In this document: one piece after another, positions 1 to 7,473 of the stretch
Layout of the letters: each line of letters opens with the position of its first letter
How positions within the stretch are numbered: position 1 is the first letter of the stretch
Assembly: GCA_902464195.1 (NCBI GenBank)
Contig: CABQJB010000040.1
Coordinates: forward strand, 1-13,028
Direction: 5' to 3'
Length of the DNA: 13,028 nucleotides
Source of the DNA: an uncultured Megasphaera sp.
GTDB lineage: Bacteria > Bacillota > Negativicutes > Veillonellales > Megasphaeraceae
Notes under the pieces: model-generated
Told to the model about the DNA's origin: nothing
Databases searched by the model: none
The model's input: only the letters and a program-made list of their open reading frames with translations
Program-made: the position numbers and the translations under genes

Positions 1-3
1 ATA

Positions 4-9
4 TATAAT
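4..9 (+). promoter_or_regulatory. Candidate -10 box for the efflux operon
   Basis: A perfect TATAAT lies 55 bases before the ATG of the first efflux gene, in an AT-rich stretch. The matching -35 box would fall outside the window, so this is only a candidate. A TetR-family repressor encoded at the operon's end would be expected to bind near here, but no clear palindromic operator is visible in the 64 leader bases. Confidence 0.35.
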
Positions 10-64
10 AAAGAGAGAAAGTTCGGCTGCCTCTGCCCGCAATCCTAAGAAAGAAGGAATATCC

Positions 65-1051
65 ATGCTCTCCACTTCCCTGCAAGCCCATAAGAAACAG
101 CTTTTCATCTTTATCATCCTCCTGGCAGCAGCCGCCGGGGCCTGGTTCTACTGGCACCAGCCAAAAGCCACGCCGCTTACGCTCCATGGCAATGTCGATG
201 TCCGTCAGGTTTCGCTCACGTTCAATGCCAGTGAACGCATCGCTTCGATGAATGTTGAAGAAGGAGACCGCGTCCACCAGGGCCAGGTCCTGGCGACGCT
301 CAATACGACGCCCCTGAAATTGACGATTGCCCGCTGCCAGGCGCAAATCGCCCAGCAGGAAGCCGTCGTCGCTAAGATGAACAACGGCTCGCGGCCCGAA
401 GAAATTGCCGAAGCTGCGGCTTCTGTCCAATCGGCTCAGGCCGAAGCGGATAATGCCGCCGCCGATTATCAGCGCATGAGTACGCTCTATGCCGGCGACG
501 CCATCAGCAAGCAGACCTTGGATGCAGCGGAAGCCAAGGCCAAATCGACAGCGGCTACCCTGGCCCATGCTCAGTCGGCCCACGACCTGGCCAACAACGG
601 CTATCGCCAGGAAGACATCGACGCCGCACAGGCACAGCTCCAGTCTCTGCAGAACGAACTGCAGACCGCCCAGTATAACCTGAGCCAGGCCACTCTCGTC
701 GCCCCGCAGGACGGCGTCATCCGCTCGCGCCTCGTCGAACCGGGCGACATGGCCTCACCGTCGACACCGGTCTATACGCTCAGCCTGGATACGACCAAGT
801 GGATCCGGGCCTACATTTCGGAAGATAAACTGGGAAAAATCCACGAAGGCCAGTCGGCAACGGTCACTATCGACAGCGTCGACACGCCCTTGACGGGCCA
901 GGTCGGTTACATTTCCGACACGGCAGAGTTTACGCCGAAATCCGTGGAAACCGATGACCTCAGGACATCCCTCGTCTATGAAGTCCGGATTTACGTCACC
1001 GACCCCGACAACGTCCTGCGCCTGGGCATGCCGGCGACAGTCACCTTCTGA
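65..1051 (+). CDS. ybhG: YbhG-like periplasmic adaptor (HlyD/membrane-fusion protein)
   Basis: Membrane-fusion subunit that should link the inner-membrane ABC exporter encoded downstream to an outer-membrane exit duct. The 328-residue protein has one N-terminal membrane anchor (about residues 13-30). A split barrel-sandwich (lipoyl-like) half follows at about 42-75, then a long Ala/Gln-rich alpha-helical hairpin (about 78-208). The second lipoyl half contains APQDG (213-217), and a beta-barrel carries TAEFTPKSVET (286-296). From memory, E. coli YbhG is about 330 residues and carries the same late motif. AAGAAGGA lies 6 nt before the ATG and supports this start. The stop is 20 nt before the ATPase gene, so the genes are probably co-transcribed. 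There is no lipobox, so it is anchored by the helix rather than by lipid. The substrate cannot be read from the sequence; the E. coli counterpart is linked to drug sensitivity. Confidence 0.9.
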   Translation: MLSTSLQAHKKQLFIFIILLAAAAGAWFYWHQPKATPLTLHGNVDVRQVSLTFNASERIASMNVEEGDRVHQGQVLATLNTTPLKLTIARCQAQIAQQEAVVAKMNNGSRPEEIAEAAASVQSAQAEADNAAADYQRMSTLYAGDAISKQTLDAAEAKAKSTAATLAHAQSAHDLANNGYRQEDIDAAQAQLQSLQNELQTAQYNLSQATLVAPQDGVIRSRLVEPGDMASPSTPVYTLSLDTTKWIRAYISEDKLGKIHEGQSATVTIDSVDTPLTGQVGYISDTAEFTPKSVETDDLRTSLVYEVRIYVTDPDNVLRLGMPATVTF

Positions 1052-1071
1052 GGCAGAAAGGAAGGATTCCC

Positions 1072-2838
1072 ATGACGAACTGTCAGCCTGCATCGACCTC
1101 CCCAGCCCTCGAGGCCCAGGGGATCGTAAAACAATTCACCCGCCCTGGTCAGTCCAGTCCGGTCACGGCTTTATCAGGGGTTTCACTGACCGTCCGCACC
1201 GGGAGTCTGACGGCCATCATCGGCCCTGACGGGGCTGGCAAGACGACTTTCATGCGCCTCGTCTGCGGCCTGTTGAAAAGCGATGCCGGCAGCCTGTCGG
1301 TCCTGGGTATGGACGTGGCCAGCCATCCTCAGGCCGTCCAGGACCATATCGGTTATATGCCCCAGAAATTCGGTCTCTATGAAGACCTGTCGGTCCAGGA
1401 AAACCTGGACCTCTACGCCAACCTCCACGCGGTCCCTCAAGCCGTGCGCCAGGAGCGCTTCCAGAAACTGCTCGACCTGACCGGTCTGAGCCCGTTCACG
1501 AAGCGCATGGCCGGCAAGCTCTCTGGCGGTATGAAGCAGAAATTAGGGCTGGCCTGCACCCTCGTTTCCATGCCGCCGCTGCTGCTCCTCGACGAGCCGA
1601 CAGTCGGCGTCGACCCCCTATCGCGGCGGGAACTGTGGCAAATCCTCGACACCCTGTCGGCGTCGGGGTCCCTGACCGTCCTGGTCGCAACGGCCTACCT
1701 GGAAGAAGCCGAACACTGCCACGACGTATACATCCTGCATAAAGGGCATATCCTGGCCCAGGGCGCACCGGACACGCTCTGCCACTATGCCCAGGGCCGC
1801 TGTTATGTCGTCAGGCCGCCGGAAAATGTCCCACCGCGGCTCATACAGGCTGCCCTCATCGACGAAACGGAAGCCGTAGCCGATGCCGTTCCCGAAGGCG
1901 GGGCCGTCCGTTTCAGTCTGACGCCCCAGGCCAGCCTGAAGGACCTCGCCCTGCCCGGCCTGACAGTAACGGCCGTCCCGGCCAGACTGGAAGATAGTTT
2001 CATGGGCCTCCTGCGCCAGCAGGAACCGTCCCTTCCCTCCCACTACAGCCGCCCCGATATGACTGCTGCCAAAAGAGTAGAAACAGGACGGAAAATCATC
2101 GAAGTCCGGGACATTGTCCGCCGCTTCGGCGATTTCATCGCCGTCAATCATACGTCGTTCAGCGTCTACGAAGGGGAAATCTTCGGCCTCCTCGGCCCGA
2201 ACGGAGCCGGGAAATCGACGACGTTCCGCATGCTCTGCGGCCTGCTTCCCGTATCGTCCGGCCAGATTTCCGTAGCCGGCGTCAACCTGCGAACCGCCCG
2301 AGCCCAGGCCAGGGCCCATATCGGCTACGTAGCGCAAAAATTCTCCCTCTACACGACGCTGTCCGTCGAAGAGAACCTCCGCTTCTTCGGCAGTGCCTAC
2401 GGCCTGCGCGGCCGCCGGCTGGACCAGCGCATCGAAGCGGTCATCGAAGAATTCGATTTGTCCGGCTTCCGCCATATGCCGGCCGGCAGCCTTCCTGGCG
2501 GCTACAAACAACGCCTGTCCATGGCAGCGGCCCTGCTCCACGAACCACCTATCCTCTTTCTCGACGAACCGACAAGCGGCATCGACCCGCTGGCCCGCCG
2601 TCTCTTCTGGCGGCAGATCACGGACCTGTCGGCCAAGGGGACGACGATCATCGTCACGACACATTTCATGGAAGAAGCCGAATACTGCGACCGCATCATG
2701 ATACAGGACCGGGGCCAGCTCATCGCCATCGGCACGCCGTCTGCCATCCGGAAACAGGGCGGCAGCAGTCCGACCATGAATGACGCCTTCATCCATATCG
2801 TCGAGTCCGGCCGCCATCATCAGGAGGTGTCACCATGA
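1072..2838 (+). CDS. ybhF: YbhF-like double-domain ABC transporter ATPase
   Basis: Cytoplasmic ATPase that should power the YbhS/YbhR permease pair. It is 588 residues with two fused nucleotide-binding domains. Domain 1 has Walker A GPDGAGKTT (51-59), signature LSGG (150-153) and Walker B ending in D174-E175. Its switch position reads ATAY, with Tyr209 where His is usual. Domain 2 has Walker A GPNGAGKST (375-383), an altered signature LPGG (474-477), Walker B D498-E499 and a normal switch His531. By recollection, E. coli YbhF also has the GPDGAGKTT form and a Tyr in the first switch, so the asymmetry looks like a family trait. AAGGAAGGA precedes the ATG. The gene ends in an ATGA overlap with the permease gene, which suggests translational coupling. 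Confidence 0.93.
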   Translation: MTNCQPASTSPALEAQGIVKQFTRPGQSSPVTALSGVSLTVRTGSLTAIIGPDGAGKTTFMRLVCGLLKSDAGSLSVLGMDVASHPQAVQDHIGYMPQKFGLYEDLSVQENLDLYANLHAVPQAVRQERFQKLLDLTGLSPFTKRMAGKLSGGMKQKLGLACTLVSMPPLLLLDEPTVGVDPLSRRELWQILDTLSASGSLTVLVATAYLEEAEHCHDVYILHKGHILAQGAPDTLCHYAQGRCYVVRPPENVPPRLIQAALIDETEAVADAVPEGGAVRFSLTPQASLKDLALPGLTVTAVPARLEDSFMGLLRQQEPSLPSHYSRPDMTAAKRVETGRKIIEVRDIVRRFGDFIAVNHTSFSVYEGEIFGLLGPNGAGKSTTFRMLCGLLPVSSGQISVAGVNLRTARAQARAHIGYVAQKFSLYTTLSVEENLRFFGSAYGLRGRRLDQRIEAVIEEFDLSGFRHMPAGSLPGGYKQRLSMAAALLHEPPILFLDEPTSGIDPLARRLFWRQITDLSAKGTTIIVTTHFMEEAEYCDRIMIQDRGQLIAIGTPSAIRKQGGSSPTMNDAFIHIVESGRHHQEVSP

Positions 2839-3950
2839 GCCTGCATCGTTTTCTCGCTTTATGCCATAAAGAATTCTGTCAGATGATGCGCGACCCCAGC
2901 AGCTTCCTCATCGGCATCGTCATCCCCCTCATGCTCATCATCCTCATGGGTTCGGGCTTATCCCTCGATGTAAAAGACCTGCCCGTCGCCGTCGCCCTGG
3001 AAGACAGCTCACCGACGGCCCGCAGCGCCCTCCACTTCCTCGACGGCTCGCCGTATTTCTCACCGCACTACGTGTCTTCCACGAGCGAAGCTGCCGCTAT
3101 GATGGACGCGCGCCAGGCCGATGCCATCATCGTCATCCCGCCGGATTTTACGGACCGCCTGGAACAAGGCCACGCAACGGTGTAGGTCCTCTTATACGGC
3201 GTCGATGCGACGACGGCCAATGCGGCCAATACCTATATCGCCAGCGGCTTCCAGACCTGGCAGGCTGCCTGGGCCAAAAGTCATGGCGCCGTGTCCCGGA
3301 CGGGTACAATCAGCGTCGTATCGCGGCAATGGTTCAACGATGCCAATACGAGTTCGTGGATGTTCGTCCCTGGCCTCATCGTCATCGTCATGACCCTGGT
3401 CGGCGTCTTCCTGACCTCCCTGGTCATGGCCCGGGAATGGGAACGGGGCACACTGGAATCCCTCTTCGTCACACCCGTCCGGCCGCTGGAAATCATTGCC
3501 GCCAAAATGATACCCTATTTCTGCATCGCCCTGGTCGGCCTTGTTCTCTGCCTCGTCGCCGCTTATTACGGCTACGGCGTGCCCATGCACGGGTCTCTGG
3601 CCTTGATTCTTCTATCATCTATTGAATACATCTTCGTCGCCATCGGCATGGGCCTCACCATTTCGTCGCTGACCAAGAACCAGTTCCTGGCCTGCCAGAT
3701 GGCCCTGGTCGTCAGCCTGCTCCCGACGATCATGCTCAGTGGTTTCCTCTTTGACCTGCGTAGCGTACCGACAGCCATTGCCGTCATCGGCCACGTCCTG
3801 CCAGCGACGTATTATATGGAATTGATGAAATCCTTGTTCCTGGCCGGCACGACGGGGACCCTGGTCATCAAGGACTGTGCCATCCTCGGCGCTTATGCCG
3901 TATTCTTCGTTTTCCTGTCCCTGCGCGTCACCAAAAAGGGGGTTGCCTGA
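2835..3950 (+). pseudogene. ybhS: YbhS-like ABC-2 permease interrupted by one in-frame TAG
   Basis: Inner-membrane permease gene of the exporter, split by an amber codon at 3183-3185 (codon 117). The reading frame is otherwise intact from the ATG at 2835 to TGA at 3948-3950. Read through, it gives 371 residues, the same length as the next permease. The N-terminal part has the first membrane segment (about 24-43) and the start of the extracytoplasmic domain. The part after the stop carries five or so membrane segments and the ABC-2 signature REWERGT (200-206). Aligned with the neighbouring paralogue around GHATV*VLLYG versus QEAPIQTVTDG, the stop falls on a Gln, so a single CAG-to-TAG change explains it. 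A strong AGGAGGTG lies 5 nt before the ATG. The only re-start options before the membrane domain are GTG 3291 and ATG 3360, neither with a good ribosome site. It could be a recent null, a phase or population variant, or a sequencing error. Confidence 0.85.
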
Positions 3951-5065
3951 TGGACACATTCCGACTGACTTTTTATAAAATCTACCAGCTCATCGTCAAA
4001 GAACTGCTGACGACCTTGAAAGACCCGAAGAGCCGTGTCATCCTGGTCATCCCCGTCCTCGTCCAAGGACTCCTATTTGGGTATACGGCGACGTATAACC
4101 TCGACAATGTACCGTATGCCCTCGTCGATGAAGACCACAGCCGGGAATCGGCCGATTTCATCGCCCATCTCGATGGGACCGGCATCTTCCAGCGCGTCCA
4201 GACCTTGTCGTCGACACAGCAGATCGCCCAGGCCATCGACAGCGGCGAGGCCATGATCGTCATTACCATCCCATCGGACTTTGCCCGCCGACTGAACAGC
4301 GGCCAGGAAGCGCCGATCCAGACGGTCACCGACGGACGCAATCCCATGACAGCCGGCCTGGCGGCCAGTTATGCTGCCTCCATCGTCTCAGCCATGAATG
4401 TCCAGCGAAGCGGCCATCAGCCACTCATCGAAATCCGTTCGCGCATCTGGTATAACCCCAATAACATTACACGCCGCATGTTCCTGCCATCGCTCATCCC
4501 CATGCTGGCCTTGACACAGGTCCTCATCCTGGCCGGCCTCTCCGTCGCCAGGGAACGGGAAAATGGCACCTTCGACCAGCTTCTGGTCACGCCGCTGACG
4601 CCGCCAGAAATCCTCATCGGCAAAGCCGTGCCGCCTATCCTCATCGGCCTCGTCCAGGCGACGCTCATGTTGTGCATCGCCGTGTTTTGGTTTAAAATAC
4701 AATTAGTCGGTTCCCTGGCCGCTCTCTACCTTACGATTTTCATTTTCCTCGTAAGTTGTGTCGGCCTGGGCCTGTCGATTTCAGCCGTAGCCAAGAACAT
4801 GCAGCAAGTCATGGTATACTGTTTCTTATTCCTCATGCCCATGATACTCCTGTCAGGACTGGCGACACCAGTCCGCAACATGCCGCAGGTCCTGCAGTAC
4901 GTGACCTATATCAATCCCATGCGCTTTGCCATCGAAGCCATACGCCGCATCTACCTGGAAGGCGCCGGTATCCCTGTAATTGCCTATACTTATCTGCCCA
5001 TGCTGGCCGTCGCCGCCGTCACCCTGCCCCTGGCTGCCTGGCTGTTTCGCCACAAATTATCATAG
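3950..5065 (+). CDS. ybhR: YbhR-like ABC-2 permease
   Basis: Second membrane permease of the exporter, 371 residues, intact. It has the ABC-2 layout: one N-terminal membrane segment (about 28-46), a large extracytoplasmic domain (about 50-175), then five or six membrane segments. The cytoplasmic coupling motif RERENGT (201-207) lies between the second and third helices, matching REWERGT in the preceding permease. The start codon shares one base with the previous stop (TGATG), and AAGGGGG lies 7 nt upstream, so translation is probably coupled. The stop is TAG, showing that TAG terminates translation in this genome. It should pair with YbhS as a heterodimer. If YbhS is really lost, this subunit would have to act alone or the exporter would fail. 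Confidence 0.92.
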   Translation: MDTFRLTFYKIYQLIVKELLTTLKDPKSRVILVIPVLVQGLLFGYTATYNLDNVPYALVDEDHSRESADFIAHLDGTGIFQRVQTLSSTQQIAQAIDSGEAMIVITIPSDFARRLNSGQEAPIQTVTDGRNPMTAGLAASYAASIVSAMNVQRSGHQPLIEIRSRIWYNPNNITRRMFLPSLIPMLALTQVLILAGLSVARERENGTFDQLLVTPLTPPEILIGKAVPPILIGLVQATLMLCIAVFWFKIQLVGSLAALYLTIFIFLVSCVGLGLSISAVAKNMQQVMVYCFLFLMPMILLSGLATPVRNMPQVLQYVTYINPMRFAIEAIRRIYLEGAGIPVIAYTYLPMLAVAAVTLPLAAWLFRHKLS

Positions 5066-5079
5066 AAAGAGGGATTGCT

Positions 5080-5727
5080 ATGCCCCATAAAGTGCCTGTG
5101 ACGTCGAGCCGGGAAGACGGCCGGGAAACAAAAGCACGTATCATCGAAGCTGCAGGCCCGCTCTTTGCCCAACACGGTTATGACGGTACGACAAGCAAGA
5201 AAATCTGCCAAAAAGCCGGTGTCAATATGGCCGCTGTCAACTATCACTTCGGCAGCCGCGACGGCCTGTACGTCGCCGTCCTCGAAGAAGTCCAGGACTA
5301 CCTGGTCAATGTGGACGTACTCAAAAAACTGGCGCAGCAAGAAGGCTCGCCGCGCCAGAAATTAGAACGTTTTGTCGATTATTTTATAGAAGATGCCTTT
5401 CGCCGCAACGACTGGCACGTCCGCGTCTGGATCCAGGAACTCCTGCACCCGTCGCCGTACATTCAGAATATCATTTCCCAAAAGGGCCTGCCCAAATTCT
5501 ACGTATCCTCAGGCGTCCTGCAGCAGGCCTTGGGCTATGACACGGCGGATATCGGATTTTACAGTGCCTACCTCAGCCTCATCGCGCCGTTCACCCTGGC
5601 CTTCCTGGCCCAGAACAGCCCGGTCATCAAGGCTCTGCCCGTCCACTATCCAAAGGAAGAATTCATCCAGCACTTAAAGAAAAACTTCTTCAAGACTCTC
5701 GATGCCTTGACGGTTCCCAAAACGTAG
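5080..5727 (+). CDS. cecR: TetR-family regulator, CecR-like, of the efflux operon
   Basis: Probable DNA-binding repressor of its own operon. The protein is 215 residues. The N-terminal TetR domain spans about residues 15-62, with a helix-turn-helix at about 36-58 ending in the typical VNYHFGSRDGLY. The C-terminal ligand domain resembles the CecR (DUF1956) type. The frame stays open upstream to 4756, but that part overlaps ybhR. GAGGG lies 6 nt before ATG 5080, and the TetR fold starts shortly after, which fixes the start. It follows ybhR by 14 nt on the same strand. In E. coli the CecR gene heads the ybhGFSR operon; here it is last, so autoregulation would act through the shared promoter. The inducer is unknown. 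The gene stops at TAG, 12 nt from the convergent downstream gene. Confidence 0.88.
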   Translation: MPHKVPVTSSREDGRETKARIIEAAGPLFAQHGYDGTTSKKICQKAGVNMAAVNYHFGSRDGLYVAVLEEVQDYLVNVDVLKKLAQQEGSPRQKLERFVDYFIEDAFRRNDWHVRVWIQELLHPSPYIQNIISQKGLPKFYVSSGVLQQALGYDTADIGFYSAYLSLIAPFTLAFLAQNSPVIKALPVHYPKEEFIQHLKKNFFKTLDALTVPKT

Positions 5728-5739
5728 TGCCTGGCTGAT

Positions 5740-6315
5740 TTACGGGAGTACAGACCGGACCCGATTCTGGAGTTCCGGCACGACGTCGGCCTCGAACCAG
5801 GGATTCTTGGCCTGCCAGCGGAAGTTGAGCGGACTGGGATGAACGATGGGGAAATAGTCCGGCAAATAGGCCTGGTAATTCCGCACAGTCTCCGTCAGGT
5901 TGCGTTCCGTCCGGCCTTTCAAATAATAGTCGATGGCGTACTTGCCGACGAGGATGGTCAGTGCCAGGTCTGGCATGAGTTGCAGAATTTCACGATGATA
6001 TTCCTGGGCGATGAACCGTCTCGGCGGTTTGTCGCCCGTTTTGGCTTTGCCAGGATAGTAGAAATCCATAGGCATAATGGAAATGACCGGCGAATAGAAA
6101 GTCTGGCTGTCAATGCCCATCCAGGCCATCAGCTTTTCACCGGACTTGTCATGGAAGGGAATCCCCGATTCTTCGACTTTCTTGCCCGGAGCCTGACCGA
6201 TGATCAAGATTCTCGCTTCCTCGTGGATCTGAAAAATAGGACCGATGCCGCGGGCCGTATACGACGCGTTCCGTTCGTCCGTTTTTAATTGATCAATGAT
6301 CTCCTGCAAATACAT
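5740..6315 (-). CDS. Uracil-DNA glycosylase superfamily protein
   Basis: Small 191-residue protein of the uracil-DNA glycosylase fold, likely to excise uracil or a related damaged base. The first active-site motif reads GQAPG (40-44), followed by the base-stacking pair PF (53-54). The second motif reads HPSPLNFRW starting at His159, in the place of the DNA-intercalation loop. The GQAPG form is closer to the family-4-like GEAPG than to the GQDPYH of family 1 (Ung). I see no set of four cysteines like those that bind the Fe-S cluster in family 4, so it fits a cluster-free subgroup. AGGAGG lies 7 nt before the ATG. It is convergent with cecR, only 12 nt apart, with no terminator between them. 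The superfamily call is firm; the exact substrate is not. Confidence 0.82.
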   Translation of the reverse strand: MYLQEIIDQLKTDERNASYTARGIGPIFQIHEEARILIIGQAPGKKVEESGIPFHDKSGEKLMAWMGIDSQTFYSPVISIMPMDFYYPGKAKTGDKPPRRFIAQEYHREILQLMPDLALTILVGKYAIDYYLKGRTERNLTETVRNYQAYLPDYFPIVHPSPLNFRWQAKNPWFEADVVPELQNRVRSVLP

Positions 6316-6381
6316 AAAAGCGCCTCCTAAATGGTAAAAAGCCTGCCATGATACACAGATAGGCTGTGGTGGAATATCACA

Positions 6382-6488
6382 GCGGGCCGCCCTGGCCGGG
6401 ACGGCCCCTACGCAGGCGGCAGATAGCCGCGTTATTTTTCATCGACTGTATGCGATGCCGTAGGGGACGCCTGTCTAAGGCATCCCGC
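6382..6488. repeat. REP/BIME-like pair of inverted hairpins
   Basis: The 232-base gap between the glycosylase and DUF554 genes holds an imperfect inverted repeat. The arms are 6382-6412 and 6459-6488, both ending in CCCCTACG when read outward to inward, with a 46-base spacer. Each arm is also a hairpin by itself. The left reads GGGCCG...CGGCCC with nested GGCC. The right reads GGGACGCCT, a 5-base loop, then AGGCATCCC. This two-level symmetry is typical of dispersed palindromic elements (REP/BIME or small MITE). As a transcript it could also act as a barrier to decay or as a weak terminator at the 3' end of the DUF554 gene. Copies elsewhere in the genome cannot be checked here. The rest of the gap shows only a weak GACAA/TTGTC hairpin at about 6518-6535. 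Confidence 0.6.
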
Positions 6489-6547
6489 CGTGAATCCTGT
6501 AAATGATTGGAATATATGACAAGTGGCACATTGTCGTAATACCATCA

Positions 6548-7225
6548 TCAGACGATTAAATGATAATAAATAATAGGTATGAACAGGGCTGGCAGGAAGT
6601 CGGCTACTTTCAGCTTCGTCAACTGGAACATGTTGAGGGCAATACCCAGGATCATGACACTGCCGACGGCATTCAATTCCCGGATGACATCGGGCGTCAT
6701 GAGGGGCATGATGAAGGTCGCCAACAGATAGAAAAAGCCCTGATAGATGAAGAGGACGATACCGACGGGAACGACGCCCAAGCCGTAAAGGGTCCCAAAA
6801 ATGAAAGAAGACGTAAAGTCCAGGGCGCTCTTGAAATAGAGAAGGTCATGACTCCCCAGGGCCGCCTGGATAGGGCCGAGGATGGCCATGGCGCCGATGA
6901 CCTGCATGATGGATAAGGTGACGAAGCCCCGGACGAACCGCAAATCATCGCCGTGGCCCATGCGTTTCTTGAGAAATTCGCCGAAGCGGTTCATGCCATC
7001 TTCGATGCCGATAGCCGTCCCGACGAGGGTACCGATGATCATGCTGGCCAATACGAGGAGCAGATTCTGGCTCTGGACGGCTCCTTGTATGCCCATGATA
7101 GCGACGCACAGAGAAATGACACCAAAAATGGCCTTGGTAAAGCGCTCCGGTATGCCGCGCTTCAAAAGAAATCCCAGCAATGCCCCTAACGACGACGTCA
7201 CGGCATTGACGATGACAGCGAACAT
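6548..7225 (-). CDS. DUF554 family integral membrane protein
   Basis: A 225-residue hydrophobic protein of the DUF554 (YdfK/YqgA-like) family, for which no biochemical function is established to my knowledge. It begins with the typical MFAVIVNAVTSSLGALLG segment and has about six or seven membrane helices. A polar loop EDGMNRFGEFLKKRM sits after the second or third helix. The frame opens further to a TTG at 7243, but ATG 7225 is preferred: AGGGGGA lies 6 nt ahead of it, and family members start right at this hydrophobic segment. It has its own extended -10 promoter about 33 bases upstream and is separated from the ilv/symporter genes by a strong terminator. It is therefore probably an independent unit unrelated to amino acid synthesis. 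Confidence 0.85.
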   Translation of the reverse strand: MFAVIVNAVTSSLGALLGFLLKRGIPERFTKAIFGVISLCVAIMGIQGAVQSQNLLLVLASMIIGTLVGTAIGIEDGMNRFGEFLKKRMGHGDDLRFVRGFVTLSIMQVIGAMAILGPIQAALGSHDLLYFKSALDFTSSFIFGTLYGLGVVPVGIVLFIYQGFFYLLATFIMPLMTPDVIRELNAVGSVMILGIALNMFQLTKLKVADFLPALFIPIIYYHLIV

Positions 7226-7257
7226 GTACTTTCCCCCTGACAAGTGAATTTGTATCC

Positions 7258-7266
7258 ATTATAGCA
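7258..7266 (-). promoter_or_regulatory. Extended -10 promoter for the DUF554 gene
   Basis: On the minus strand the sequence reads TGC followed by TATAAT, a consensus extended -10 element, 32 bases before the ATG at 7225. No good -35 is present at 16-18 bases; that space is taken by the terminator hairpin. Extended -10 promoters can work without a -35, so the call is plausible. Confidence 0.55.
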
Positions 7267-7267
7267 G

Positions 7268-7305
7268 AAAAAAGGCGCTGTCGCACGAAGACAGCGCCTT
7301 TTTTT
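7268..7305 (-). terminator. Strong Rho-independent terminator, probably bidirectional
   Basis: A perfect 12-bp stem (AAAGGCGCTGTC at 7271-7282 with GACAGCGCCTTT at 7290-7301) encloses a GCACGAA loop. Read on the minus strand it is followed by six U residues and ends transcription of the symporter/ilv unit before the DUF554 promoter. On the plus strand it is followed by seven T residues, so it can also stop antisense transcription. Confidence 0.9.
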
Positions 7306-7338
7306 AGCAGTTAGCAGCTAGCCGTTAGCAGTTAGTGG
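7304..7338. repeat. Five tandem 7-bp repeats, TTAGCAG type
   Basis: Five consecutive heptads read TTAGCAG, TTAGCAG, CTAGCCG, TTAGCAG, TTAGTGG with no spacers. On the other strand the unit is CTGCTAA, which fits the same degenerate pattern (about CTNYWAA) as the other heptad arrays in this window. The array begins inside the T-run of the terminator. Confidence 0.8.
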
Positions 7339-7368
7339 ATGGCTTTGAATTTAAAGGCTTTCTATGTA

Positions 7369-7396
7369 AACTACAAACTCCATACTATAAACTATA
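7369..7396. repeat. Four tandem 7-bp repeats, AACTATA type
   Basis: Four consecutive heptads read AACTACA, AACTCCA, TACTATA, AACTATA. In another register the unit is CTATAAA or CTACAAA, again of the CTNYWAA pattern. The array lies between the two hairpins downstream of the symporter gene. Confidence 0.65.
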
Positions 7397-7448
7397 AAGA
7401 GAATGGGAGCGCACATGATGGCAGAAGCCTTCGTGCGATAGTCTCTTT
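7396..7448 (-). terminator. Nested stem-loop after the symporter gene
   Basis: Three nested helices are present: AAAGAGA (7396-7402) with TCTCTTT (7442-7448), CGCAC (7410-7414) with GTGCG (7433-7437), and GGC with GCC around an AGAA loop (7420-7429). It sits 26 bases past the symporter stop on the minus strand and is followed there by an AT-rich tract, so it may be a first weak terminator or an RNA-stabilising end. CTTCGTGCGA at 7429-7438 is an exact reverse complement of 7281-7290 in the strong terminator, which suggests the two hairpins are related copies. Confidence 0.45.
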
Positions 7449-7473
7449 TAGCAGTTAGTGGATGGAATCGAAT

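Noticed and set aside
1618..2820. Long antisense open frame (400 codons) opposite the ATPase gene
   Set aside because: It is a shadow frame produced by G/C-rich third positions. The plus strand has an unmistakable ABC protein.
3183..3185. TAG read as pyrrolysine or by a reassigned code
   Set aside because: TAG is the terminal stop of ybhR, cecR and ilvN in this window, and ABC-2 permeases are not known pyrrolysine proteins.
4756..5079. 108-codon upstream extension of the TetR gene frame
   Set aside because: It lies wholly inside ybhR, lacks domain character, and a good ribosome site sits before ATG 5080.
7226..7243. TTG start six codons upstream for the DUF554 protein
   Set aside because: It has no ribosome site, and AGGGGGA inside this stretch serves the ATG at 7225.
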